Of a DNA stretch of 64,000 bases, positions 32,209-41,111 are shown one piece after another. The position numbers were made by a program, and so were the translations under genes. The first letter of the stretch is position 1. Each line of letters starts with the position of its first letter. The notes under the pieces were generated by a model that saw only the letters and a program-made list of their open reading frames with translations, was not told the origin of the DNA and made no database searches. This DNA comes from JBHJGP01 sp050331695 (GTDB taxonomy: Bacteria > Pseudomonadota > Alphaproteobacteria > Geminicoccales > Geminicoccaceae), in the NCBI GenBank assembly GCA_050331695.1, contig JBHJGP010000017.1, positions 124,001-188,000 of the forward strand. Reading direction: 5' to 3'.

Positions 32209-33050
32209 CGAGCGCCGGTTTGCAGATGGGCAGCCACCGGCCACCGGTCGACCTCTATGTCGGCGAGGTGATGCACCATCGGATGAGGCCGTTCCGCCAC
32301 CGGTTCGTCTATCGTGTTTTCTATCTGTTGCTCGATGTTGATCGCCTCGACGAGGCGGCAAATCGGTGGTTCGGGATCGAACGCTTCAACCTTTGGTCGT
32401 TCCGGGCTCGAGATCACGGGGCCAGGGATGGCACGCCTCTGCGCCCCTGGATCGAGGGACAGCTGGGAGCTCATGGCCATCCCGGTAAACCACACCGGAT
32501 AAGGCTGCTCTGCCTTCCGCGCGTTCTCGGTTACGTGTTCAACCCGCTGAGCGTCTATTTCTGCTACGGGGAGGATGGGGGACTCCAAACCATTGTCTAC
32601 GAAGTGAAGAACACGTTTGGCGGCCAGCACACATACGTCCTGGGCGCCGACGATCCGGCCGAAACCGTGCGCCACGATTGTGCCAAGCGCTTTTACGTTT
32701 CTCCTTTCATCGAGCGGGAAGCCCTCTACCGGTTTCGGATCAAGCCACCGGCTGAAGACGTGGTGATCGCCATCAACGAACGGGTCGCCGAAGGGCCTCA
32801 GCTGATCGCGACCGTCACCGGTAAGCGCCAGCCCTTTACCGAGAGCGCCGTCCTCCGTCTCAGCCTGGCGATGCCGTTCCTGACGCTAAAGGTGATCGCC
32901 GCGATCCACTGGCAGGCTCTGAAACTTTGGTTGAAGGGCGCCACGTTTCATAGCGTCCCTCGGGCCGATCAGTTCGTCACAGCAGAACCGGATCCGCAGC
33001 GCATCGAGCGCGTGCCGAGCAATCTGCCACCAAGGCAAGCGCAAACGTGA
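32205..33050 (+). CDS. DUF1365 family protein
   Basis: The 281-residue protein shows LYVGEVMHHRMRPFRHRFVYRVFYLLLDVDRL at residues 17-48, LLCLPRVLGYVFNPLSVYFCYG near 105, and CAKRFYVSPF near 160, all hallmarks of DUF1365. This family regularly sits between the flavin oxidoreductase and a CfaS-type methyltransferase in sigma-E/ChrR operons. Here the CfaS gene is missing from this position. It overlaps both neighbours by 4 nt, so the four-gene operon is translationally coupled. The activity is unknown. Confidence 0.9.
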   Translation: MTSAGLQMGSHRPPVDLYVGEVMHHRMRPFRHRFVYRVFYLLLDVDRLDEAANRWFGIERFNLWSFRARDHGARDGTPLRPWIEGQLGAHGHPGKPHRIRLLCLPRVLGYVFNPLSVYFCYGEDGGLQTIVYEVKNTFGGQHTYVLGADDPAETVRHDCAKRFYVSPFIEREALYRFRIKPPAEDVVIAINERVAEGPQLIATVTGKRQPFTESAVLRLSLAMPFLTLKVIAAIHWQALKLWLKGATFHSVPRADQFVTAEPDPQRIERVPSNLPPRQAQT

Positions 33051-34363
33051 CCCAACAGCTCTCGTTGCCCCGGACATTGGCCTATGGATCGCTGGGCCTG
33101 CCCTTGGCTGCCCTCAACCTCCCCCTCTACGTCCTGATCCCTCCGTTCTACGCCCAAGAGTTGGGGCTTGGATTGGCGGTGGTGGGCACGGTGCTGCTTG
33201 CCTGTAGGATCGTCGACACGGTCAGTGACCCGCTGATCGGCCTTTTGAGCGATCGTCTGCCGTCTCGGTTCGGCCGCAGGCGCCCCTGGCTGGTCGTCGC
33301 CTGTCCCCTCCTGATCATTTCGACGTTCCAACTGTTCGCACCGCCGGACGGCGCCGGCTGGCTACATCTGGCCCTCTGGAGTACGGCTGCCTATCTCGCC
33401 TGGACCATGATGCTGATACCCTACAGTGCTTGGGGTGCCGAGATCACGGACGACTATCACGGCCGGTCGCGGCTCGCGCTCGCCCGGGAGGGCTGCGTTT
33501 TGCTGGGTATTCTGACCGCGGCGGCGCTGCCGGTTCTGGTCTATGGCGGCGAGCCCGCAGCCGGCGACAGTCTTCGTCTCCTCACCTGGGTGATGGCGAT
33601 CGGATTGCCTTTGGCTCTGGTCGCCGCCCTCTTCGGTGTCGATGATCCGCAGCGAAGCGCCGGCGGTGGCGCAAGCCTTCTGGATCTGCTCAGGGATTTT
33701 CGAAGAAACCGCCCGTTCATGCGTCTGATCGCCGCCTATCTTTTGAACGGTTTGGCTAATGGCTTGCCTGCAACCTTGTTCTTGTTGTTCGTGGCACATG
33801 TGCTCGGGGCGCCGGACCGGGGCGGCGTCTTACTTGCGACCTATTTCATCAGCGCGATCGTCGCCATACCGTTCTGGTTTATCCTGAGCCGTCGGTTGAG
33901 TAAGCACCGGGCCTGGGCTCTTTCCATGATCTGGGCCTGCCTAATCTTCGCGTTTGTACCTTTCCTGGGCGACGGTGACGTCTACCTGTTTTTCGGCATT
34001 TGCGTTTTGTCCGGCTTCAGTTTGGGCGCGGACCTGGCGTTGCCGGCTTCGATCCAAGCGGACGTGGTGGACGAGGATCGGGTCGTGAGCGGGGGACGAA
34101 GAACCGGTGTTTATTTCGCGATCTGGAGCATGGCGACCAAGCTATCTTTGGCGATTGCCGTCGGCCTCGCCTTCGGCGCTTTGGGTGCGGCGGGCTTCCA
34201 GCCTGAGAACGACGCTGACACCGGTGTCTGGCTGTTGCCTTGGCTCTACGGAGGTTTGCCGGTGGCGATCAAGCTCATCGCGGTCACGTTCGTTTGGCGT
34301 TTCCCCTTGGATCAAGCCCGCCACCAAGAGCTACAACAAAGCCTTCGGGAGACCGCGTCATGA
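33047..34363 (+). CDS. MFS/GPH-type transporter in the RpoE/ChrR operon
   Basis: The 438-residue protein starts at GTG 33047, overlapping the DUF1365 stop. It has about 12 membrane spans. RIVDTVSDPLIGLLSDRLPSRFGRRRPWL near residue 45 is the loop signature of glycoside-pentoside-hexuronide:cation symporters and related MFS proteins, and MMLIPYSAWGAEITDDYHGRSRL near 125 also fits. In this operon the cargo is more likely a lipid or stress-related metabolite than a sugar, but that is only inference from the neighbours. It overlaps the DUF3833 gene by 4 nt. Confidence 0.85.
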   Translation: MTQQLSLPRTLAYGSLGLPLAALNLPLYVLIPPFYAQELGLGLAVVGTVLLACRIVDTVSDPLIGLLSDRLPSRFGRRRPWLVVACPLLIISTFQLFAPPDGAGWLHLALWSTAAYLAWTMMLIPYSAWGAEITDDYHGRSRLALAREGCVLLGILTAAALPVLVYGGEPAAGDSLRLLTWVMAIGLPLALVAALFGVDDPQRSAGGGASLLDLLRDFRRNRPFMRLIAAYLLNGLANGLPATLFLLFVAHVLGAPDRGGVLLATYFISAIVAIPFWFILSRRLSKHRAWALSMIWACLIFAFVPFLGDGDVYLFFGICVLSGFSLGADLALPASIQADVVDEDRVVSGGRRTGVYFAIWSMATKLSLAIAVGLAFGALGAAGFQPENDADTGVWLLPWLYGGLPVAIKLIAVTFVWRFPLDQARHQELQQSLRETAS

Positions 34364-34992
34364 GAAAGCCTTTTTGGGTCCTGGCGGCTTTCACGGTCCT
34401 GGTGGGTTGTAGCGACATGAAGGTGGACGATTTCGCCGATACCCAGCCGGCCTTCGTGCCCGAGGAGTATTTCGCCGGCAAGCTTCGAGCTTGGGGATTG
34501 TTCCAGGATAGGTTCGGTGTCGTTCGGCGCCAGTTCGTGGTCGATATTGATGGTACCTGGGACGGGACCACCCTGACCCTGGTCGAGGATTTCGTCTACA
34601 CCGATGGCGAGATTGAGCAACGGGTCTGGGAGATCACAAAGCTGGACGATGACAGCTACGAGGGTCGGGCGGATGACGTTATCGGCGTTGCCAAGGGGCA
34701 GATCGCCGGCCAGGCGATGAATTGGAACTACATTTACGATCTCAAGGTTGGTGACGGCAGTTGGCACGTCCGCTTCGACGACTGGATGTTGCTCCAGGGC
34801 GATGGCGTTATGATCAACCGCGCCACGGTCTCTAAATTGGGCGTCACCCTCGGCGAGGTCAGTTTGTTCTTCCGAAAACTGTCTGACGCGGTTCAGCTGG
34901 ACGCCGAGCCGGCACACGCAATGCACAAAGGCACCGTCGGGTCGAGCTCCAGCCGCTTCGCCGGGATCGGGTTACCGCAGGCAACGCAATAG
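34360..34992 (+). CDS. DUF3833 family lipoprotein
   Basis: The product begins MRKPFWVLAAFTVLVGCSDMKV, a lipoprotein signal with lipobox LVGC. The body has YFAGKLRAWGLFQDRFGVVRRQFVVDIDGTWDG, LVEDFVYTDGEIEQRVWEI and YIYDLKVGDGSWHVRFDDWMLLQGDGVMINRA, which is the DUF3833 pattern. The family is usually about 180 residues long; here it is 210. The last 33 residues are read in antisense to the end of the DksA-like gene and look unlike family members, so the C-terminal extension may have arisen by loss of the original stop. It would sit in the periplasm, anchored to a membrane. Confidence 0.87.
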   Translation: MRKPFWVLAAFTVLVGCSDMKVDDFADTQPAFVPEEYFAGKLRAWGLFQDRFGVVRRQFVVDIDGTWDGTTLTLVEDFVYTDGEIEQRVWEITKLDDDSYEGRADDVIGVAKGQIAGQAMNWNYIYDLKVGDGSWHVRFDDWMLLQGDGVMINRATVSKLGVTLGEVSLFFRKLSDAVQLDAEPAHAMHKGTVGSSSSRFAGIGLPQATQ

Positions 34993-35249
34993 CCAAACTC
35001 ATCCTCGTCCAGACGCTTGAGGGCACTGTTCACGCGCTCGAGCTCCATCGCGCGGCGCCGCCGCATCTCCTTCGCCATCTCCTGACGCTGGATCGCGTCG
35101 ATCCGTGAAAGGCGGCCCTGCTGGGTCTGGTCGAGGGCCACCGGGGTGACGTCGGCTTGCGTTTGATCCAGCATTTCGCCTATCTCGTGGCGAAGCGCCT
35201 GAAGGCGTTTACGGTACATCTCCTGGTCGAGCTGTTGATCGTCGGCCAT
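34893..35249 (-). CDS. DksA/TraR-family zinc-finger protein
   Basis: The 118-residue protein starts MADDQQLDQEMYRKRLQ with a GGAGGG about 9 nt before the ATG at 35249. A long helical region (residues 10-80) is followed by a DksA-type zinc finger, YCVACGNPIPAKRLELDPTVPLCIAC (C88, C91, C112 and C115 approximately). Short proteins of this type may bind the RNA polymerase secondary channel or act in ribosome-related regulation; the coiled-coil tip acids of DksA are not obvious. The gene overlaps the DUF3833 gene by 100 bp in opposite orientation and is divergent from prfC. Confidence 0.88.
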   Translation of the reverse strand: MADDQQLDQEMYRKRLQALRHEIGEMLDQTQADVTPVALDQTQQGRLSRIDAIQRQEMAKEMRRRRAMELERVNSALKRLDEDEFGYCVACGNPIPAKRLELDPTVPLCIACAGSASS

Positions 35250-35319
35250 GGTCAAGCCCTCCGGGGCTGAGCGTTTTGTGCCGCCTCATAAACCACCAGA
35301 TTATCATCGGAGTGTCATA

Positions 35320-36927
35320 TTGGACAGTAGCGGCGGAAACGGGCGGACAGGATTGACGCCGGCGCTCGCGGCGGAGCGGCGCCGGACGTTTGCGATCATA
35401 TCCCATCCGGACGCCGGCAAGACGACGCTCACCGAAAAGCTGTTGCTGCAAGGCGGAGCCATCCATCTGGCCGGCGAGGTCAAGGCCCGCGGCGAACGGC
35501 GCCGCGCACGCTCGGACTGGATGAAGATCGAGCAGGCCCGAGGCATTTCGGTGACCACCTCGGTGATGACCTTCGATTTCGAGGATCACACCTTCAATTT
35601 GTTGGATACGCCGGGGCATGAGGATTTTTCGGAGGACACCTACCGCACGCTGACCGCGGTCGACAGCGCCGTCATGGTGCTCGACGCCGCCAAGGGTATC
35701 GAGACCCAGACCCGCAAACTGTTCGAGGTCTGCCGGCTTCGCGACATGCCGATCGTCACCTTCATCAACAAGCTAGACCGCGAGGCCCGCGATCCCCTCG
35801 AGATCATCGACGAGGTGGCCGATCAACTGGCGCTCGACGTGACGCCGATGATGTGGCCGGTGGGCATGGGCCGTAATTTCCGGGGATGTTGGGACTTTTC
35901 GACCCACGAGCTGATCAAGTTCGACGATCAGCGGACCAGAATTCCCGTCCCTGCCGACCCGATTCCCGATCCGGACGTTTTGAGCCAGTTGGTTGGCGAG
36001 GAAGCGGCCCAGCAGGCGGTCGAGGGGATCGAGCTGGTGCTCGCCGCCTGTCCGCCGTTCGAACTTCAGGCCTATCGCGACGGCACTCTGACGCCTATCT
36101 TTTTCGGCTCGGCGCTGCGCGATTTCGGCGTCCGCGAGTTGCTTCGCGGCATCGGCGCTAAAGCACCATCACCCCGGCCGCAGCCCGTGGTCGGCCGAGA
36201 GGTAGCGCCCGGGGAGCCGAAGGTGTCCGGCTTCGTCTTCAAGGTTCAGGCCAACATGGATCCCAAGCATCGCGACCGGGTGGCGTTCATGCGGATCTGT
36301 TCGGGCCGGTTCGAGCGGGGCATGAAGTTGCGTCAGGTGCGAAGCGGCAAGCCGATGGCGATCAACGCGCCGATCTTCTTCTTCGCCCAGGACCGGGGGA
36401 TCGCCGACGAGGCGTGGCCCGGCGACATCATTGGGGTTCCCAATCACGGCACGCTCAGGGTCGGTGATGCACTGAGCGAGGGTGAGGATCTTCGCTTTAC
36501 CGGGATCCCGAACTTCGCACCTGAAATCCTGATGCGGGTGCGGCTCGACGATCCGATGAAACAAAAGCATTTGCGGCGCGCTCTGGAAGACTTGGCGGAG
36601 GAAGGGGTGACGCAAGTGTTCCGGCCGATGATCGGCGCCAGCTGGGTCGTCGGTGTCGTTGGACGTCTGCAATTGGACGTGCTGCAAACGCGGATCGAAG
36701 CCGAATACGGCATCGCGATCGGTTTCGAGCCCGCGCCCTACGACACCGCCCGGTGGGTCGATGGCGAGCCGGCCGATCTCGAAGCCTTCGTCAACCAGAA
36801 GCGAAGCGTTCTCGCCGAGGACCGGGACGGCAATCCCGTCTTCTTGTCCCGCAATGCCTGGGATCTCCAGCGGACCCAGGACGATTTTCCGAAGCTTCGG
36901 TTCACCGCCACCCGCGAGCGCGCCTGA
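35320..36927 (+). CDS. prfC: Peptide chain release factor 3
   Basis: RF3 is the GTPase that removes RF1/RF2 from the ribosome after termination. The 535-residue protein has the P-loop SHPDAGKTTLTEK, the switch segment GISVTTSVMTF, DTPGHEDFSEDTYRTL and NKLDR, followed by the RF3-specific C-terminal domains. The preferred start is TTG at 35320 with GGAG 7 nt upstream, giving the family length. An ATG at 35248 is also in frame but would overlap the start of the divergent DksA-like gene and add 24 unusual residues. It stands alone and precedes a convergent GMC oxidoreductase gene. Confidence 0.95.
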   Translation: MDSSGGNGRTGLTPALAAERRRTFAIISHPDAGKTTLTEKLLLQGGAIHLAGEVKARGERRRARSDWMKIEQARGISVTTSVMTFDFEDHTFNLLDTPGHEDFSEDTYRTLTAVDSAVMVLDAAKGIETQTRKLFEVCRLRDMPIVTFINKLDREARDPLEIIDEVADQLALDVTPMMWPVGMGRNFRGCWDFSTHELIKFDDQRTRIPVPADPIPDPDVLSQLVGEEAAQQAVEGIELVLAACPPFELQAYRDGTLTPIFFGSALRDFGVRELLRGIGAKAPSPRPQPVVGREVAPGEPKVSGFVFKVQANMDPKHRDRVAFMRICSGRFERGMKLRQVRSGKPMAINAPIFFFAQDRGIADEAWPGDIIGVPNHGTLRVGDALSEGEDLRFTGIPNFAPEILMRVRLDDPMKQKHLRRALEDLAEEGVTQVFRPMIGASWVVGVVGRLQLDVLQTRIEAEYGIAIGFEPAPYDTARWVDGEPADLEAFVNQKRSVLAEDRDGNPVFLSRNAWDLQRTQDDFPKLRFTATRERA

Positions 36928-36941
36928 TCCTTCTTGTGTGA

Positions 36942-38555
36942 CTAGCGTCTCGCATCGGCCAGGATCAGATCGGCAGCCTTCTCAGCGATCATGAGCGTCG
37001 GGCTGTTGGTATTGCCGGAAACGATGGTCGGCATGATCGATGCGTCTGCGACCCGCACATTGGCGAAGCCTTCTAGCCTGAGCCGGTCGTCGACCACGGC
37101 GCCGTCGTCCCGACCCATCTTGCAGGTGCCGACGGGGTGAAAGATGGTCGTACCGATGTCGCCGGCGGCCCGCACCAGATCCGCCTCTTCGAGGATCTCG
37201 GGTCCGGGCCGGAACTCCACGGGCTGATAGGGTTGGAGAGAAGGGGCGGCCGCGATCTTCCGCGTCAATCGGATCGCCCGGGCGGCGACCGCGCGGTCGT
37301 GAGCAGTGCTCAGATAGTTTGGCTGGAGGGACGGCGGCGTCTCGGACGAGGGGTCTCGCAGCTGCACGTGACCCCGGCTCTCGGGTCGGAGATGGCACAC
37401 GGATGCGGTGAAGGCAGGGAAGGGGTGAAGCGGCTCGCCGAACTTATCGAGGCTCAGCGGCTGGACGTGATACTGGAGATCCGGCGTCTCGAGGGCGGGA
37501 TCACTCTTGGCGAAAGCGCCAAGTTGGCTTGGGGCCGCCGTTAGTGGTCCCTTGCGCTTCAGGAGATACTGGATCCCCATGCCGATCCGGTCGAGCGGAT
37601 TACCGACGCGCTCGTTCAGAGTCGTGGTGTTGCTGACCCTGAAGGCGCAGCGCAGTTGCAGGTGGTCTTGCAGATTGTCGCCAACACCAGGGGCATCCTG
37701 GACGATATCGACCCCACGGTCCTGCAAAAGCTCGCCCGGACCGACGCCTGAGCGCTGCAGCAGGTGCGGCGTGCCGATCGCGCCCGCCGACAGGATCAGA
37801 TGACCAGTGACCGTCACACCGAGTGGGCGTCCTCGGCTTCGAAGCGTCAGACCTGTCGCCCGGCCACCGTCAAAGTCGATCCGTTCGACGAGGGTTTTGG
37901 TGGCGATCTGAAGGTTTGACCGGTTCCTCGCCGGCCGCAGGAATGCCTTGCCGGTGTGCCAACGCACGCCCGACCGCTGATTGACGTGGAAATAGCCGCA
38001 GCCTTCATTGTTGCCGCGGTTAAAGTCGTCGATTGGCGGGATTCCCGTCTCCGCCGCCGCCTGCCGCCAGGCGTCCAGGATGTCCCAGTGGATGCGGGCT
38101 TCCTCGATACGCCATTCGCCGCCGGCACCATGCATATCGTCGGCACCCGGCGCAAAATCCTCGGACTTTTTGAAGTAGGGCAGCACGTCGTTCCAAGACC
38201 AACCGACATTGCCGAGCTGACGCCAGTGATCATAGTCCCGGGCCTGGCCCCGCATATAGATCATGCCGTTGATCGACGAGCATCCGCCGATCACCCGGCC
38301 CCGGGGGTAGTTGAGCGCGCGGCCGTTGAGCCCGGGCTCCGCTTCGGTTTTGAAGCACCAGTCGGTACCCGGCTTGTTCTGGGTGTAGAGGTAGCCAACC
38401 GGGATGTGGATCCAGATGTTTCTGTCCGTGCCACCGGCTTCGATCAGAAGAACGCGGTTGCGGGGATCGGTGCTCAGGCGATTGGCAAGAACGCAGCCAG
38501 CCGTGCCGGCGCCGACAATCACATAGTCGAACTCGCCAAGCGAGGTCGCGGCCAT
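36942..38555 (-). CDS. GMC-family flavin oxidoreductase (choline-dehydrogenase-like)
   Basis: The 537-residue protein has the GMC flavin-binding start YVIVGAGTAGCVLANRLS, the second signature GGCSSINGMIYMRG near residue 90, and the C-terminal GTCKMGRDDGAVVDDRLRLEGFANVRVADASIMPTI with the catalytic His region HPVGTC. Substrates are typically alcohols, choline or glucose. No betaine-aldehyde dehydrogenase or choline transporter gene lies nearby, so choline is not proven. Start is ATG 38555. It ends 14 bp from the convergent prfC stop. Confidence 0.9.
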   Translation of the reverse strand: MAATSLGEFDYVIVGAGTAGCVLANRLSTDPRNRVLLIEAGGTDRNIWIHIPVGYLYTQNKPGTDWCFKTEAEPGLNGRALNYPRGRVIGGCSSINGMIYMRGQARDYDHWRQLGNVGWSWNDVLPYFKKSEDFAPGADDMHGAGGEWRIEEARIHWDILDAWRQAAAETGIPPIDDFNRGNNEGCGYFHVNQRSGVRWHTGKAFLRPARNRSNLQIATKTLVERIDFDGGRATGLTLRSRGRPLGVTVTGHLILSAGAIGTPHLLQRSGVGPGELLQDRGVDIVQDAPGVGDNLQDHLQLRCAFRVSNTTTLNERVGNPLDRIGMGIQYLLKRKGPLTAAPSQLGAFAKSDPALETPDLQYHVQPLSLDKFGEPLHPFPAFTASVCHLRPESRGHVQLRDPSSETPPSLQPNYLSTAHDRAVAARAIRLTRKIAAAPSLQPYQPVEFRPGPEILEEADLVRAAGDIGTTIFHPVGTCKMGRDDGAVVDDRLRLEGFANVRVADASIMPTIVSGNTNSPTLMIAEKAADLILADARR

Positions 38556-38611
38556 GGCTTTTCCCCCTGATGGCCCCGGATGGACGCCGAGACCTCTCCC
38601 AAACCTTTAAT

Positions 38612-38920
38612 CTAGAGGGTCAGGCGCGGCCTCAACAAGCGCCAGCCGAAGACCAGTAGCTCGACGATGATCAATGGCGGAACGGCCAGATGCAGCCAGA
38701 GCAGCACGGCCTCGAGACCGGCCCGGTCCAGGCCACGGCCAGCCATCACCGCAAAGGGTGCGTAGATGACGCAGGCTATGAGCAAAGAGCCCAGCGCGTA
38801 GCCGGTGCCCAACCATCCCAAATGACCGAAAGGTTGTGGTTCGGTTGCCGCCGCCGTCGCGGCGGAACGCCCGAGATTTCCGGCGGTATGGCCCGTTTGA
38901 TCTGAATGACGCGTCCCCAT
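38612..38920 (-). CDS. Small two-span membrane protein of unknown function
   Basis: The 102-residue protein begins MGTRHSDQTGHTAGN and has a soluble N-terminus of about 38 residues. Two hydrophobic spans follow at about 40-60 (GYALGSLLIACVIYAPFAVM) and 67-90 (LEAVLLWLHLAVPPLIIVEL). The C-terminus is short and basic. It lies 56 bp upstream of the GMC oxidoreductase on the same strand, so they may share a transcript. I do not recognise the family. Confidence 0.55.
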   Translation of the reverse strand: MGTRHSDQTGHTAGNLGRSAATAAATEPQPFGHLGWLGTGYALGSLLIACVIYAPFAVMAGRGLDRAGLEAVLLWLHLAVPPLIIVELLVFGWRLLRPRLTL

Positions 38921-39023
38921 AACGCTTAAATGGCGTATCGCCTGAGGGTTCGGTCGCTTAAAACTCGCTCGTAGGTGAAGGAGTATGTTTCTGCGCGCTC
39001 TTCATGAAGCGCGCGTCTGACCG

Positions 39024-39905
39024 TTAGTTGCTCGAGAGCGTGGTTTCAGGGCGTCGTTTGGGTCGGACCGGCAACGGCGAACGCGGCGACGGATCAGGTC
39101 CGCTTAGGGATAACAGCGCCTCGATAACGGCGCGTTGACGCCGGGCATCCGCCAATTCGGCTTCGAGGTCCGCCCGTTGCGCCCCCTCCTCGCCCGCTGC
39201 GAGCCTTGCCTGCCAGCCGGCCTCCGCTTCCTTCAACGCATTCAGCCGGCCCGTAAGCTCGTCCACGCCTATCCGGTCTCCAAACAGGGACGGCGCATCC
39301 CGGAAAAAAGCGGCAAGCGACTGCCGAATGTCCGGGTCGGCCGGCCCAGCGGCCGGCTCAACAGCCAAATTGGACAGGAGCCTCGAGCCGTTGGCATCGG
39401 AGGACACGCGGGCGAGTTCGGCTAACTGATCGCGCTCCCGGCGAACGGCTTCCAACGCATCGCGGGTTTCCGCCAGGTCCTGGCGCAGATCCGGCATCAA
39501 GGCGGCTACGGCCTGAAGTTCCGAAAGCTCGCTTTCCAGCGCCTCGCTCATCTCGGTCCGTTCGGCGGCCTCGTTCTGTTGACGACGGAGCGTCTCCAGA
39601 GTTTCGCTCAAGCCGTTCCTCTCCGTGATGAGTGTGTCCCGTTCCTGTCGGAGTTGGTTGAGTTTGATGTCCTTTTGCTCGAGCTGGTCCGTCAGCGAAG
39701 GCTCACCTCCGAAGTGTTGGACCCCGGCTCGGACAGCCCAGACCATGCTGACGGCGCTGAGCGCCACGACCAAGAGGCCTATGACCACCAACGCTGTTTG
39801 AAAGGCACCGGAAAGCTCGAGAAAACGATTGCCTTTGGGGCCCCTGAGATAAATCTGTCGCGGGGCAAAAAGACCCCTGGCCGCACTTGGATTTCCGCCT
39901 GTCAA
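39024..39905 (-). CDS. Coiled-coil membrane protein of unknown function
   Basis: The 293-residue protein starts at TTG 39905 with AGGGA upstream. A hydrophobic span at about residues 35-58 is followed by a long coiled coil (about 73-165: DQLEQKDIKLNQLRQERDTL and SEALESELSELQAV) and then a mixed helical region. The C-terminus is proline- and arginine-rich (PRSPLPVRPKRRPETTL). The topology suggests one membrane anchor and a large soluble rod. Similar proteins scaffold cell-envelope complexes, but no family is recognised here. It is alone between the DUF-type genes and the UDG-like gene. Confidence 0.65.
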   Translation of the reverse strand: MTGGNPSAARGLFAPRQIYLRGPKGNRFLELSGAFQTALVVIGLLVVALSAVSMVWAVRAGVQHFGGEPSLTDQLEQKDIKLNQLRQERDTLITERNGLSETLETLRRQQNEAAERTEMSEALESELSELQAVAALMPDLRQDLAETRDALEAVRRERDQLAELARVSSDANGSRLLSNLAVEPAAGPADPDIRQSLAAFFRDAPSLFGDRIGVDELTGRLNALKEAEAGWQARLAAGEEGAQRADLEAELADARRQRAVIEALLSLSGPDPSPRSPLPVRPKRRPETTLSSN

Positions 39906-39983
39906 TCCTGTGTCCCTGTCGGTTCGCCGATCCTTTTTTGCGCATCATCAAGAAGGCCGACCAAAATTCAGTCGAACTATCCG

Positions 39984-40595
39984 TCAGAGGCCATAGGCCC
40001 GCAAGCGCCGACGCAATTGTACAACCGTATCGGTTTCAAACCAGGGATTTCGTTTCAGCCATAAGGTGTTCCTCGGACTCGGATGGGGCAGCGGCAGATA
40101 TTTTCCGTCGTCAGCATTCCAGCTTCGGACCGTTTCGGCGAGCGTCGCCTTTCTCGCGGGCTGAGGTAGATAACGCTCAATGGCATAGCGCCCCACTAAC
40201 AAAACGAGATCGATTTTCGGCAGCTGCGCCCAGATCCGATCATGCCACTTGGCGGCGCACTCCGGGCGGGGCGGCAGGTCACCGCCTTTGCCCTTACCTG
40301 GATAGCAAAAGCCCATGGGCATGATAGCGATCCGGTCCGTGTCGTAGAAGGTTGGGCAATCCAGATCCATCCAAGTGCGAAGACGGTCACCGCTGGGATC
40401 GTTCCAGGGAATGCCGGTTTCATGCACCTTGGTCCCGGGAGCTTGACCGATGATCATGACCTGGGCCTCAAGGCCCAGGTGGACCACCGGCCTTGGCCCC
40501 AGCGGGAGATGCTCTTCGCAAACCCGGCAGGCCCGGATCTCCTCAACGAGGCGGCTTAGTCCGGCGCCGCCGTCCGTTCTCCAGGTTCCGGCCAA
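39984..40595 (-). CDS. Uracil-DNA glycosylase superfamily protein
   Basis: The 203-residue protein shows the glycosylase motif GQAPGTKVHETGIPWNDPSGDRLR near residues 50-73 and the second motif LPLPHPSPRN near 170, where H and S would position the base-flipping pocket. These match family-4-like uracil-DNA glycosylases. A CxxC (CRVC) near residue 23 is present, but the full set of four FeS cysteines is not evident. It would remove uracil or other damaged bases from DNA. The TTG at 40595 is used as no ATG lies in range; it follows the stop of the DUF4399 gene by 2 nt, so the two are coupled. Confidence 0.82.
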   Translation of the reverse strand: MAGTWRTDGGAGLSRLVEEIRACRVCEEHLPLGPRPVVHLGLEAQVMIIGQAPGTKVHETGIPWNDPSGDRLRTWMDLDCPTFYDTDRIAIMPMGFCYPGKGKGGDLPPRPECAAKWHDRIWAQLPKIDLVLLVGRYAIERYLPQPARKATLAETVRSWNADDGKYLPLPHPSPRNTLWLKRNPWFETDTVVQLRRRLRAYGL

Positions 40596-40597
40596 CC

Positions 40598-41029
40598 TTA
40601 CTTTACGGTGACGGTGATCCGCTCAGACATCACTGGCGGATCATGGGGAATGTGATTGGCATCGGCGAGTACGAGTTGGAGGACGTGCTCACCGGGCGGC
40701 AGCTCGATCTCCACCTGGGTCTGGCCGCCACCGAAATGGACGTGCTGGTCGTCTGCGGGCACCGGCTCGTTGAGCTCTTCGCCTTCCAGCTGTTCGTTGA
40801 TCAGTAGATGGTGGTGGCCGGTGTGCTCGAAGCCTTCAGCGCCGGCAGGCGCCACCCCCATGCCTTCGAGGCCGAACTGGATGAGGACCGGATTGGTGAG
40901 ATTGTCGCCATCTTCGATATTGACGAAGTAAACGCGGGCTCCATCCGGTGACGGTGTCGTGCCGGCCAAAGCAGGTGCTGCCGCGATACCCGTGATGAAA
41001 GCCGCCAAGACCAAGTGACCTATGCCCAT
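40598..41029 (-). CDS. DUF4399 periplasmic protein
   Basis: The 143-residue protein has a signal peptide (MGIGHLVLAAFITGIAAAPALA, cleavage about 22) and the DUF4399 core: VYFVNIEDGDNLTNPVLIQFGLEGMGVAPAG, HTGHHHLLIN and LELPPGEHVLQLVLADANHIPHDPPVMSE. The histidine cluster (GHHH) suggests metal binding. The ATG at 41029 is selected because it begins the signal; 48 further codons upstream do not look like protein. The role is unknown. It directly precedes the glycosylase-like gene. Confidence 0.87.
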   Translation of the reverse strand: MGIGHLVLAAFITGIAAAPALAGTTPSPDGARVYFVNIEDGDNLTNPVLIQFGLEGMGVAPAGAEGFEHTGHHHLLINEQLEGEELNEPVPADDQHVHFGGGQTQVEIELPPGEHVLQLVLADANHIPHDPPVMSERITVTVK

Positions 41030-41111
41030 AGAACGGTTCCCCCTGTGTTTTGCAATGTGATCGGGGAGATGATCGGGCGGGCCAGCGATGACAACGGCCG
41101 GTCGATCACCT

